Positions 11,513 through 20,875 of a stretch of DNA of 64,000 nt are shown piece by piece. A program made the position numbers and the translations under genes. The DNA lies in contig NC_085138.1 of assembly GCF_035046485.1 (NCBI RefSeq), forward strand, positions 327,728,129 through 327,792,128. The letters run 5' to 3'. Numbering within the stretch: position 1 is the first letter of the stretch; each line of letters opens with the position of its first letter. Source of the stretch: Aedes albopictus (lineage: Eukaryota > Arthropoda > Insecta > Diptera > Culicidae). The notes under the pieces are model-generated. The model did not search any database. It was not told where the DNA came from and saw nothing but the letters and a program-made list of their open reading frames with translations.

Positions 11513-11690
11513 GTGGAGCGGACCTGGTGTGATGGTTAGCACACTTGACTATCACGCCGAGGACCTGGGATCAAATCCCCTCCCGACAAACTCACTAAAT
11601 ATGGGTTCTTCATTCGGAAGAGAAGTAAAGCGTGGGCCCCGAGATGAGCTAGCCTAGGGCTAAAAATCTCGTTAATACAGATAAAAAAAA
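11513..11690 (+). mobile_element. tRNA-derived SINE, copy 1 (Feilai-like)
   Basis: A box A-like TGGTGTGATGGTTAG and a box B-like GGGATCAAATCCC mark a tRNA-related head. A body common to three copies follows (TTCGG.AG.GAAGTAAAGCG, CCGAGATGAGCTAGCCTAGGG), then an A-rich tail. Copies at 13729 and 42809 are about the same length. The resemblance to the Aedes Feilai SINE is from memory and unverified. The target duplication is not clear here because the 3' side abuts another element. Confidence 0.75.
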
Positions 11691-11693
11691 GAT

Positions 11694-12325
11694 ACTCTAG
11701 ACCAGACATGTCCAAACACTGCACTGCACGAGGAGTCGATGCTCAAACACACCACCGTGGGTGCCAAGCCACCACCTAGCTCTCCGTGTTTCAGAACGAA
11801 CACGCACCGTGTCTGGCTCAACACCGGTGTCGGCGGCGGTGCTCAGGCACTGGGCACGGTGTTTGACGCTTCGGGTAACACGGAGCCCGAGTGTTTCCGA
11901 TTATGCAAAACACTCGTGCGAGTTCAAGCGCTCGGTACCGTTCATTGTCCAGCACCAGTTGCAAATGCTGTTGGTCGATGACGAGAGTGAAGTACTTGGC
12001 GGCTCCTTTTGTGTCTTTCTCGTCCCTTCTGACTCAGTGGCTCTGATGCAGCCAAGCTACCACGCACTGTGGCCGAGCTCACTGCTTTGGTGTTTCATAC
12101 AATCGGAAACACTCGGCCTTCGTGCCCAACCAAAACTGAAACACGGAGCCGAAACTGTGGCTCGAGTTATAACACCGACACGAGTGTTTCGCCAGTCGCA
12201 CTGCGTGTTCATCAGTAGAATCTGAACGAAGGTGGTGATATGAACACACACGGTGGTGTGTTTACGGGCAAACACGCCACTGGTGCGGCACGGTTTGGTG
12301 TTTTGCTCATGTCTGCTCTAGACTC
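11694..12325. mobile_element. Non-coding TIR element, about 630 bp
   Basis: Left end CTCTAGACCAGACATG is the near-complement of the right end CATGTCTGCTCTAGA, and inner blocks AAACACACCACCGTG and CACGGTGGTGTGTTT also pair. The interior is GC-richer and repeats ACACGG/CCGTGT phrases in both orientations. Frames across it (up to 154 codons) show no domain. The target duplication is unclear because a SINE sits against the left end. Confidence 0.55.
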
Positions 12326-12405
12326 AAAGAATAAGGAAAATTTCCTCAAAAAAATGAGTAAGCCGACTGGGAATAGAACAAGTCACCCTCAGTATGCGTT
12401 GACAA

Positions 12406-12967
12406 CAGGGAATGAAATTATCAGCAAATTGAGACGAAAAACGGCGTTTTTCGAGCAACCGATTTTTTCTGTTTTTACTTTTCCTGTGAGAAATGTTTAT
12501 CGGTCGTTGCTGTTTGTCCCCGATCAAAGATACCCGAAAACTGGAAATCGCTCTTTTCATTTTCGCTATCCAACTTTATCGCCTGCAAAGTTATCGCGAT
12601 AATTATCAGAAGGCAAATAACAAAAATTTGCCACTAACGGGATTCGAACCTAGACCCTCCACAAAAATGTGTATGAGCGCGCACCATAACCACTCGACCA
12701 CACAAGCTGCTCGAAAGAGGATAGGAATTTTATACATAAAAGCTACAGCCGGTAACGACGGGACTACGGAAAGGCGAACAAAGAGAAGAAAGCAAACCAG
12801 TCAACTTTTCATTGCTGATGATAATCGATTTTCGGCGCTGCGGAACGAGCGAAAACACATTCTCGGGAGAAACCCGGGTCTGAATTTATCGCACGTCTTT
12901 TTTCGCCGATAATGCGTGTGGGAGAGTTTTCAACTATCGCGATCGTGATCGATAATTTCATTCCCTG
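12406..12967. mobile_element. Non-autonomous hAT-like element with perfect 8-bp target duplication
   Basis: Termini CAGGGAATGAAATTATC and GATAATTTCATTCCCTG are perfect 17-bp inverted repeats. They are flanked by GTTGACAA at 12398-12405 and GTTGACAA at 12968-12975. An 8-bp duplication with CAGGG-type ends is the signature of the hAT superfamily. The 562-bp interior holds no transposase. Instead it contains A/T-rich arms and a tRNA-like block on the minus strand. Intact TIRs and duplication suggest it is not ancient. Confidence 0.85.
12628..12712 (-). pseudogene. tRNA-like block inside the hAT-like element
   Basis: Read on the minus strand it has a box A-like TGGTCGAGTGGTTATGG and a box B GGTTCGAATCCCG, about 40-50 bases apart, with a long variable-arm-like segment as in serine or leucine tRNAs. 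The acceptor stem does not pair properly and the anticodon loop is not clean, so this is a tRNA relic or tRNA-derived insertion, not a working gene. Confidence 0.55.
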
Positions 12968-13079
12968 GTTGACAATAGGCGCGTTTATTGCTTCAGCTAT
13001 ATGGGCTCATCCAGTCGTTGAGTGTTATCCACTGATACACACCACGTTTCACTGAGCTAACGAGCACATATCTCTTATT

Positions 13080-13520
13080 CGAGTTTCAAGTTCATGCTTT
13101 GCAGTTTCTTCGAGGAAAATTCTTTCATTATACAAAGCTACGAATTGTATTCTATCATGTCCAGAAAGCCTTCGGAAGATTCAATAGACAGTATCAGATC
13201 AGTCAGGATATCCTAGGTCACCCAAGCTGTTCTTGAGTTTAAATCCTAAAGTCTACAGGTGGAACGGTAAATTTTTTCATTAATCAAAGCTACGATTAGT
13301 ATTCTATCATGTCCAGTAAGCGTTCTGAAAGTTCAATAGACAGTATCAGATCAGTTGGGACATCCTAGGTCATCCAAACTGTTCTTGAGTTTAGATCCTA
13401 AAGTCTACGGATGGAACAGTAACTTCGTTCATCGAACAAAGCTACGATTTGTAATCTGTCATGATCAGTAAGTCTTCTGGAAGATCAATAGACAGTATAA
13501 AATCAGCTATCATGGATCAG
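13080..13520. repeat. Tandem repeat, 152-bp period, about 2.8 copies
   Basis: CAAAGCTACGA begins at 13133, 13285 and 13437, an exact 152-base period. Shared blocks include TCTATCATGTCCAG, TCAATAGACAGTAT and GTTCTTGAGTTTA. Units are about 85-90 percent alike by eye. No coding frame persists across units. Confidence 0.8.
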
Positions 13521-13728
13521 CTATCAGATTAAACTATCATGGAGTGACCCTTGAGAGTTAAGAGGTAAGTGGATCCTATTTGGTTGTGTAGCGTTGCAAT
13601 TGAAAACGAAATCACCTCATGTTGCAGTGGTTGTTTTTGTCAACTAAAATTCATAACAGTAAGAATAACGCATAATATCCCAAAAATATATAACAATGAT
13701 TATAGTTCCTCGAATTACTTTGGTAAAT

Positions 13729-13909
13729 GGGAGCGGACCTGGTGTGATGGTTAGAACACTTGACCATCACGCCGAGGACCTGGGATCGAATTCCACTCCC
13801 GACAAACCCGCAAAGTGTGAGTTCTTCCTTCGGTAGGGAAGTAAAGCGTTGGTCCCGAGATGAACTAGCCTAGGGTTATAATAATCTCGTTAATACAGAA
13901 AAAAAAATT
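13729..13909 (+). mobile_element. tRNA-derived SINE, copy 2 (Feilai-like), 11-bp target duplication
   Basis: Same family as the copies at 11513 and 42809, with box A TGGTGTGATGGTTAG and box B GGGATCGAATTCC. CTTTGGTAAAT at 13718-13728 recurs at 13910-13920 right after the A-rich tail, giving precise borders and a target-primed reverse transcription signature. Confidence 0.88.
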
Positions 13910-14047
13910 CTTTGGTAAATATAGTTGAATACGTAACACAGCTTACCTTAGTGGAAAAAGCTAGTATCACAAGTGTAGACCTGAAGCAATGATCTCCGGA
14001 ATAGTTTGGTTGATCTGGAATATCTCAAAAGAATCTAGGGTAGGGTA

Positions 14048-14665
14048 GGGTGGGGCTAATCTCTCCGATATATAATTTCCCAAGTGGAAAGTGATCTATT
14101 AGTCGAAATAAGTGAGCTGTATAAAAATGAGCGATGTCGGATGATATTTAGGGGTGGCGCAAAGGGTTCAAGTGAAATTTTAGCTATAACAAACTTTCAA
14201 AAAACATTTCAAATTTAATTTTCAAACTTAATTTTTCTAGACTAAATCGGTGATTCTAGAACCCATTTAGGCCAAATTTGTGCTCACAATTGCAATATCT
14301 CTGCTAGTTTCTGAGATATTTGAAAAAAATGTCGGTTTTCAGTATTTTTCGAGTTGGATACCAAAATATGACATTTTTCTCAAATATCACGGAAACCAGT
14401 GGAGATATCGCAATTTTGAGCAAAAATTTGGTCCAAATGGGTTCTAGAATCACCGATTTAGTCTAGAAAAATTAAGTTTGAAAATTAAATTTGAAATGTT
14501 CTTTGAAAGTTTGTTCTAGCAAAAATTTCACTTGAACCCTATGCGCCACCCCTAAATATCAACCGAAATCGCCCATTTTTGTACAGCTCACTTATTTCGA
14601 CTAGTAGATCACTTTCCACTTGGGAAATCATATATCGGAGAGATTTTTTGAAATAAGCCCCACCC
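14048..14665. mobile_element. 618-bp near-perfect palindromic element, TA target
   Basis: The two halves are near-perfect inverted copies meeting around 14350. Ends are GGGTGGGGCTAATCTCTCC and GGAGAGA...AGCCCCACCC, flanked by TA on each side. It has no coding capacity. The arms would fold into one stem of about 290 bp. A TA duplication fits a Tc1/mariner-type mobiliser; this is inference. Confidence 0.8.
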
Positions 14666-14679
14666 TAATGTCAGGGGGA

Positions 14680-15250
14680 TTACAAATTACAGTGTGATGC
14701 GTAATGTTACAGTTAATTGTGAGAATAAGTACTCTAACTGTCAAGAGCTAAACTTCAGGATTGTTTGGACGATCGTTAATGTTCCAAAGGTTCACAATAA
14801 TATATAGTAGACTTCAAATTGGCCCAGTAACCGCGGTTGATCATGCAATGATTTTGCAATGATTTTGCAATGATTTTCGTCTTTCTCGTACACCAAAGAA
14901 ATATGTTTACTAAAAAAAACGAATTTTCGATAGAAGACTCGGATGGTCAAGTCACATATACCAATCAACTCAGTTCGACGATTTGAGATGATGTCTGTAT
15001 GTGTGTATGTATGTGAGTATGTATGTATGTCTGTGAGCAAAATAAGTTCACTCACTTTTCACTCGAATTTTCAAATTAAAGCTCGAATCGAACCGGAATT
15101 TTACCTCGAATTTTACCGCATTGTTTGCTATTGAAAATAGTCCGGATCGGTCAAGGCGTTATAGCCATTTCAGTGAATCGGACCAGCACCGGTATTACTA
15201 GCCGCATATAAAACTGAACCAAGCCCCATCATGCGACACATCAAACTGCG
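14680..15250. repeat. Dispersed repeat blocks with GTAT microsatellite
   Basis: AGACTTCAAATTGGCCCAGTAACCGCGG (near 14805-14835) recurs near 23315-23345, and the TTTCTCGTACACCAAAG to GTATGTATG block repeats the one at 3.73-3.96 kb. These mark old dispersed repeats leading into the next array. No gene. Confidence 0.55.
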
Positions 15251-16080
15251 GCGATTTTTGTAGCCATGCAATATGGGGTATATTTGGTATGGGGTAGATG
15301 TCTGGAGTCTTAAAATGATGACCAGAATATCCAAGATGGCGGCTCCAAATTCAATATGGTGGTTGTTTACTGGTGTTTTATGCTCTAAACCCATGCAATA
15401 TGGGTTTATTTGGTACGGGAAAGATGTCTGAAGTCCAAAAATGACGACCCAAATATCCTAGATGGTGGTTTAAAATAGAGCCCCTATAGCCGAGGCGGTA
15501 AACGCACGGGTATTCAGCATGACCATGCGGAGGGTGACGGGTTCGATTCCCGGTCGGTCCAGGAACTTTTCGTAAAGGAAATTTCCTTGACTTCCTTGGG
15601 CATAGAGTATCTTCGTGCCTGCCACACGATATACACATGCAAAATGGTCATTGGCATAGGAAGCTCTCAGTTAATAACTGTGGAAGTGCTCATAGAACAC
15701 TAAGCTGAGAAGCAGGCTTTGTCCCAGTGAGGACGTTAAGCCAAGAAGAGGAGAGAGGAGGCGGTTTAAAATCCAATATGCCGGCTGTTTAATAGTGTTC
15801 CAGACCCTAACAATGCAATATAGGTATGTGTGGGATGGAGAAGATGTCTGGAGCCCAAAAATGGTGACCAGAATATCTAAGAGGGCGGCCTAAAATCCAA
15901 TATGGCGGCTCCAAATTCAAGATGGCGACTGTTTAATGAAGTTTTGGCTCTAAAACTATTCAAAATGGATATATTTGGTCTACAGCCTACAGTCCAAAAA
16001 ATAGCGAACAAAATATATAAGATGGTGACCTGAAATCCTATATGGCGGCTCAAAATTCAAGATGGCGACTGTTTAATTGT
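15250..16080. repeat. Tandem array of AAGATGGCGG-type monomers, first locus
   Basis: Repeating order: CCATGCAATATGGGTATATTTGGTA, AAGATGTCTGGAGTCC, AAAATGG(C)GACCAGAATATCCAAGATGGCGG, TTCAAGATGGCGACTGTTTAAT, then a TTTTGGCTCTAAA join. Spacing is roughly 130-150 bases with deletions, and a SINE interrupts it at 15477-15762. The same monomer forms the array at 22.5-23.1 kb. Confidence 0.72.
15477..15762 (+). mobile_element. tRNA-headed SINE, 10-bp target duplication
   Basis: The head has a box A-like TAGCCGAGGCGGTAAACGC and box B GGTTCGATTCCCGG. The body runs through GGGCATAGAGTATC and AGTTAATAACTGTGGAAGTG to an AAGAAGAGGAGAG tail. GGTTTAAAAT at 15467-15476 recurs at 15763-15772, defining exact borders inside one monomer of the surrounding array. 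Its 3' body is shared with the differently headed SINEs at 48.7 and 52.9 kb. Minus-strand frames across it are spurious. Confidence 0.88.
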
Positions 16081-16082
16081 GT

Positions 16083-16236
16083 TGAGGGTCTGTTCCAATT
16101 GGCGAATTAAAACTAATTATTACTTAACTTTGACAGTTCGACACCTAAACATGACAGTTCTCCTAAGGCAATAATTATTGCACTGTCAAGTTTAAGTGAA
16201 ATATAATTTTAATTCTCCCATTGGAACAGACCCTCA
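16083..16236. mobile_element. 154-bp palindromic MITE
   Basis: Ends TGAGGGTCTGTTCCAATTGG and CCATTGGAACAGACCCTCA are inverted repeats. The arms continue with GAATTAAAA against TTTTAATTC and AACTTGACAGT-type pairs. Non-coding; target duplication not visible. Confidence 0.75.
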
Positions 16237-16854
16237 CGAAGAAAAAAATAAAGTCAAGTCAATCATATTGCGGTCCCAAACAAGCATATTTGTGCACAGA
16301 CTTTTATATAATCCTATTTCGAGATTGTATTGCGCATAATAGAATAGGTCGAAGAATAATGGAAGCTTTAATTAAGCAGAATTGATGATCTCTTTAGAAC
16401 AATAAGTATGGTTGATTCAATCATAATATACTTACATCAACAATATTTATGGTTGATGATTTGACAGTTCACTTATTGTCATGGTAGATTCAAGCATGTT
16501 TATGTTTAACTTGACCCTTAACTTGAGGCTTGAACTAACTATACCGAATGATTGATTTAAGGTGCTTCAAGCATACATAGAAAATCGCTGTTGTTTCATT
16601 CAAAAAATGATGAAAATCTTCAAATTTTTGCATAAACGCTTCCATAATAGTAGTATGTGTGTGAAATATGTTCTAACAAGTCTATTTAATGAAAGCTTAC
16701 GCTCACTTCAACAACAGGTAGCAGGAAAATAAGAGAATCTTGTTGAAAGAATGACTTCGCCAAAAAGGCCCTTTCACCGTTGCAAAGACCACTTTTCTCA
16801 CTTTTTCTTATCGAAATATGCTCCTCAGAGGATGAAGCAAGCCATTTCTTGAGA
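16237..16854. other. No gene seen
   Basis: AT-rich DNA with no convincing frame, terminal repeats or RNA gene. It ends at the poly(A) tail side of the L1-type element. Confidence 0.4.
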
Positions 16855-16904
16855 TTTTTTTTGTTCAAACTTGTCTTTATTGAAGTACAACCTTATATCT
16901 ACAA

Positions 16905-19900
16905 TTATAATAATTCAAACCTAAAATTATTTACATTAATATTTGCTTCAGGGGTATTGCACACGAAATTTAAGAATTTGGCAAAAATAATCCTTACTTC
17001 TAGCGCTTCTCTGGATGGTACACCTCGTAGTTCAGGAAACAAGAAATAAACAGGACTTTTACAACGAAGTGATGGCATGATATGGGATATTTGTGTTTTT
17101 ACGAAGATCCATATAGGGTTGGATATTCGACATTCGAAGAGTTTATGCTCAACTGTGTCCACAATTCCCGGGCAATGGTGGCAGTTTGGAGAAATTCGGC
17201 GATTTTGCTTGAAAAGTAACTCGTTCGTTGTTATCTTCCCATGAATAGCTGCATTCCAAACAGAACGATGAGCAGACGATATCCGGCGATCCAGGACATT
17301 TTTGAAGACGAGGTTCCAACGACGATTAGCATGCAGCAACGGCGGATCGCTCTCTTCTGATATTAGTTCGCTGTAGATGTTGGAAGAGCTGTGTTGCAGT
17401 AGAGTCCTTTGAGATAGTGTAGCTACTTCTAACGCAAAGGCCTTGACCTGGGGCAAGGCAGCAGGAATTCGGAGAACATCGTCCGTGTTCAAAAAACTCC
17501 TCAAGAAAGGAAGGTTATGCAAGTTTAGAAGAGTTCTATTCACGAGTAATGACACCGATTTCAATCCTGGAGAGTGTAGGTTCAAACCGCCTCGAATCCT
17601 CGGGAGAAAGAGTGTTTCCAAGCGAATGTGGTTTTTCCCACCGATCCAAAGGAAGTTTCGGTATTCTTTAAGAATTTGGGTTTCGAACTTTTTCGGCAAT
17701 GGAAGTGTAGAGGCTGTGTACCATAGTTTTGATGATACAAAGGTGTTTATCAATGTGATTTTTTGAAGCAGATTTAACGACCGCGCTCTCCCCATCCAAA
17801 GACGCCATTTCAAGTTTTTGATAACATTTGTCCAGGTTTTCTCCATAGTGTCTTTCACTTTTTCAGTGAAGTATATTCCTAATATTTTAATCGAGCTTAC
17901 GAAGTTTAGCCACTGCATCGAATCCTGTGATGGCATTTCACCAATTTTAAGAGCCAACGTTTTCTGAAGATTGAGAATTGCCCCTGAAACATTCCGGAAA
18001 TCATGTATGATTCTCACAACCTGCTGAAGCGTCCGATAATCAGGAACAAAGATACTAATGTGATCCGCATACACGTTGAGTGCGCCCCCGGCACAACCGG
18101 CAGCAACAATCTTGTCAATTAATGGCTGCATGTATAACACGAACAAGACCCCTTAAGTATGGTCTCCTTGTCTCACCGACCTACATATTCGAAAGGGTCG
18201 AGTTAACTTGCCATTTATGAGTACTCTGGAGAAAGAGTTTTCCATTATATTTCGAAGTAGTTCTACTGCTTGTGCGTTGAAGTTCATGTGTTGCATAGTC
18301 TCTAGTAAAAAGCTGTGCTTGACTCTATCAAACGCATGATCAAGGTCAAAAGACACCAGCATAGATGATTGTCGGTGGTGTTTTAAGGAAGCAATTTTGT
18401 CTAAAATTTTCAGTGTAGCCTGAAAGATATTATTCTGTGCATTTGAGCATTTTTGATGTTTTGACAGTACTAACTCCATCAGTGGTGTCATTCTGTGTTT
18501 TAGGACCCTGGTGAAAGTTTTGAAATCGAAATTCAATAGGGTGATCGGACGATAACCATGCACAGTTTTACAACACCCTTTCTTTTTTACCAGAACTACA
18601 ACGCCATTCATGAATTTTTGGTTCACGTTAGGGGACTGTATGAACTCGTTCAAAACCAGAGTGAATTCGCGGTGTATTGTGTTCCAACACTTCGTGTAGA
18701 ATTCCCTGGGTAGCCCGTCTTCTCCTGGTGATTTCCTTGGACAGCTATTCTTGATACAGAGGTAGATTTCGTCCGATGTGATTGGATCCATAAGCTTGTC
18801 GTTAAAACTGTTGTTGTCAGGGATTCGACGCGATGGTAGGAAATCGTTTGTTGCTGCATTTTGGTCAACATCTTGAAAAAGATTTTCAAAAAACGAGACT
18901 ATATTTTGTTCGATTTCACTCCCGTCATTGGTTACGTTTCCATCAATCTCCAACTCACGAATCAGTGTTCTCGAACGTTTGTATTGCTTCTCAGATAGAT
19001 GAAAAAGAGATGTTGGTTCTCCTTGAATGAAAGATTCGTTGGTGTTTTGCCAATTTCTAGTAGATTCCCTTTGTTTCAAAAGCATTATACTTTTGATACG
19101 GTTGATTCGAGAAAGTTGCGCAGAGTCATTTACGTACAATTGGTAAGCCCGTGAAAGCTCGGCATATAACAAGTTCATTGTATTTCGCGAGTCCTGGAAT
19201 TGTAAGGATGTTCTCCAACGAAGGAAAGAAGCAATTTTGGGTTTGGCATAATCTAGCCACCAAGAACACCAAGAGCGATAGTTTGGTCGTTGCCTAACTA
19301 GATATTGCCACCTATTCTGAACTAGTCGTATTGTTTCCTCATCATCCAAAACATGTGTGTTCAAGCGCCAAAAACCACGCCCGATAAGAGGACCTGTTTT
19401 CGGGAGCACCATTCTCATGATAACAGCCTTATGGTCACTAAAACAGTTAACTGAGTGATTAATTGTGCGCAACCAATCAGTTGAGCCTCTTGAAAGTAGA
19501 AATCTGTCTAATCGTGAGCACGATCCAGCACGCAAGAAAGTGAAGTCGGTATCATTTCTCCTCAAACACCGCCACACGTCGACCAAATCCAGTGAAGTCA
19601 TAAGCCTGGATGTCATGTTGCTTCGAGGTGTAGCACCTGTTGCGTCTTTTGGATTTACTATGGAGTTAAAATCGCCACCCATAATAATGGGGCCATTGCA
19701 ACTCCTCAAGTAATACGCGCAAGACGTGTTGAAAAAATCTTCTCGAGCAGTTGTACTTTGAGCACCTGTAGGTGCGTAGATGTTGCACAGAGTGACATTG
19801 TTCTTTAGTTTTAATGTGATCAGCCTACCATCCAGAGATTTTTGCACCGCACTGTACTCGACATTGGGTTTAACCGCAAAAGCAACGCCTATCTGACGCG

Positions 19901-20087
19901 AATCTATGTTACAAATCAGTTCGTATCCAGCAAGTTGAATTGAATCATTTTCAACTTCCTGAAGAAAAGCTATGTCTATGTCGTTCAACCGAAGAAATGA
20001 GCTCAATGCGTCTATCTTAGTTTGATTTGATATGTTGTTTATGTTAATGGTCGCTAAATTATAGCTTATCAAATCCATGTTTGCCAT
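16905..20087 (-). pseudogene. L1/Tx1-type ORF2: endonuclease-reverse transcriptase, inactivated
   Basis: This is the replication protein of the element: it nicks target DNA and reverse-transcribes the RNA. The N-terminal APE-type endonuclease shows LQEVE, GGDFNSI and a late SDHKA box. The reverse transcriptase has YRPITLLN, FDLDHAFDRV and SVRQGD. A single in-frame TAA at 18153-18155 falls right after SVRQGD; the frame then resumes unchanged (LFVLYMQPL). Further on, the catalytic box reads YADH instead of YADD, losing a metal-binding aspartate. The C-terminus carries a C-x2-C-x7-H-x4-C finger. Total length about 1,060 codons is normal for the class. The first ATG lies 8 bases after the stop of the preceding ORF. 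Either lesion alone would abolish activity. Confidence 0.85.
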
Positions 20088-20095
20088 CAGGGACA

Positions 20096-20875
20096 CTAAT
20101 TTGCACTATACCTTAGCTCGCCTGGTCGAAACAGAGCAAATATCCTACTCGCGTTCTCTGTCTCTGAGTTCTTGCAATAAGCTGGATGACAGTGTATGTC
20201 ACACTGACGTGCCGAGCCCACAATACCCGATTGTTTGTTTAACGATACGCTCACCTGAGTCTTGACAAAAACAAAAATATCGTTGTGTCTATTCATAGTG
20301 ATCCACCGAAGTGTACCAATTGACGATACCAAAGAAAGCGTAGTTATGATGACGTTCAGGAGATGACGTTGGATGATACTGATTGTGCACGATGATGTTG
20401 GTGATGAGCACAGTGGGCCTGTGGGTGGTGAAAATTTCTTGACAGATACGGCAGTATCGGTGGGCGCTTCGACTAGGCATATACTATGCTTTTTACCTTC
20501 GCAAGCAGATTGGGCTCCAGCGATGACTTCGGATGGCTTGGAAGGAAGTGCGATTGCGATGAGTTGTCCCCGGTAACGTAATGTCCTTTTTGGTGGTTTG
20601 AATTCTGTTGAGAATGACATCTGTTTCAGGGTGGCAGTATCGAGCGAGGCTTCGGCTAAACATATACTAAATGCTTTTACCTTTGGAGGAAAGCGTTGCT
20701 CCAGCGTTGGAATGGTGTTCGTTTGGAGAATCAATTGGATGTACGGCTGATAGAAGTTTTGGGCGATTTTTCCTAATAAAGGTGGCACAATCATTAGGCG
20801 GGCAGTATCGGACATTGCTTCGGCAGGGCATACACTGTTGTATATGCTTACCATAGAGAAAAGTTTGATGAACAT
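20096..20875 (-). CDS. Middle ORF of the L1-type element, function unknown
   Basis: A 259-residue open frame lies between ORF1 and ORF2. Its ATG overlaps the ORF1 stop as TAATG, and its own TAG lies 8 bases before the first ATG of ORF2. The striking feature is a triplicated motif, roughly S-(I/V)-C-x-(A/V)-E-A-x2-D-T-A, at residues about 14-24, 70-81 and 131-142, spaced 57-60 residues apart. I recognise no domain. The repeats are also conserved at DNA level, so the openness may come from the repeat and not from coding selection. It could be translated by stop-start coupling, or be a structured spacer. Whether it makes protein is undecided. Confidence 0.4.
   Translation of the reverse strand: MFIKLFSMVSIYNSVCPAEAMSDTARLMIVPPLLGKIAQNFYQPYIQLILQTNTIPTLEQRFPPKVKAFSICLAEASLDTATLKQMSFSTEFKPPKRTLRYRGQLIAIALPSKPSEVIAGAQSACEGKKHSICLVEAPTDTAVSVKKFSPPTGPLCSSPTSSCTISIIQRHLLNVIITTLSLVSSIGTLRWITMNRHNDIFVFVKTQVSVSLNKQSGIVGSARQCDIHCHPAYCKNSETENASRIFALFRPGELRYSAN
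20436..20870 (-). repeat. Three hairpin-bearing repeats between ORF1 and ORF2
   Basis: Three units, near 20800-20862, 20628-20692 and 20440-20512, share (minus strand) GGTAAAAGCAT, a TATATGC box, CGAAGC and CGATACTGCC. In two of them GCATA pairs with TATGC to give a small stem; in the first, GCATATAC pairs with GTGTATGC over 8 bases with one G-U. The third is weaker. Unit spacing is about 175-187 bases. Confidence 0.6.

Noticed and set aside
15378..15638. Minus-strand 86-codon frame with Cys and Arg residues
   Set aside because: It is the antisense of a SINE with box A/box B and target duplications.
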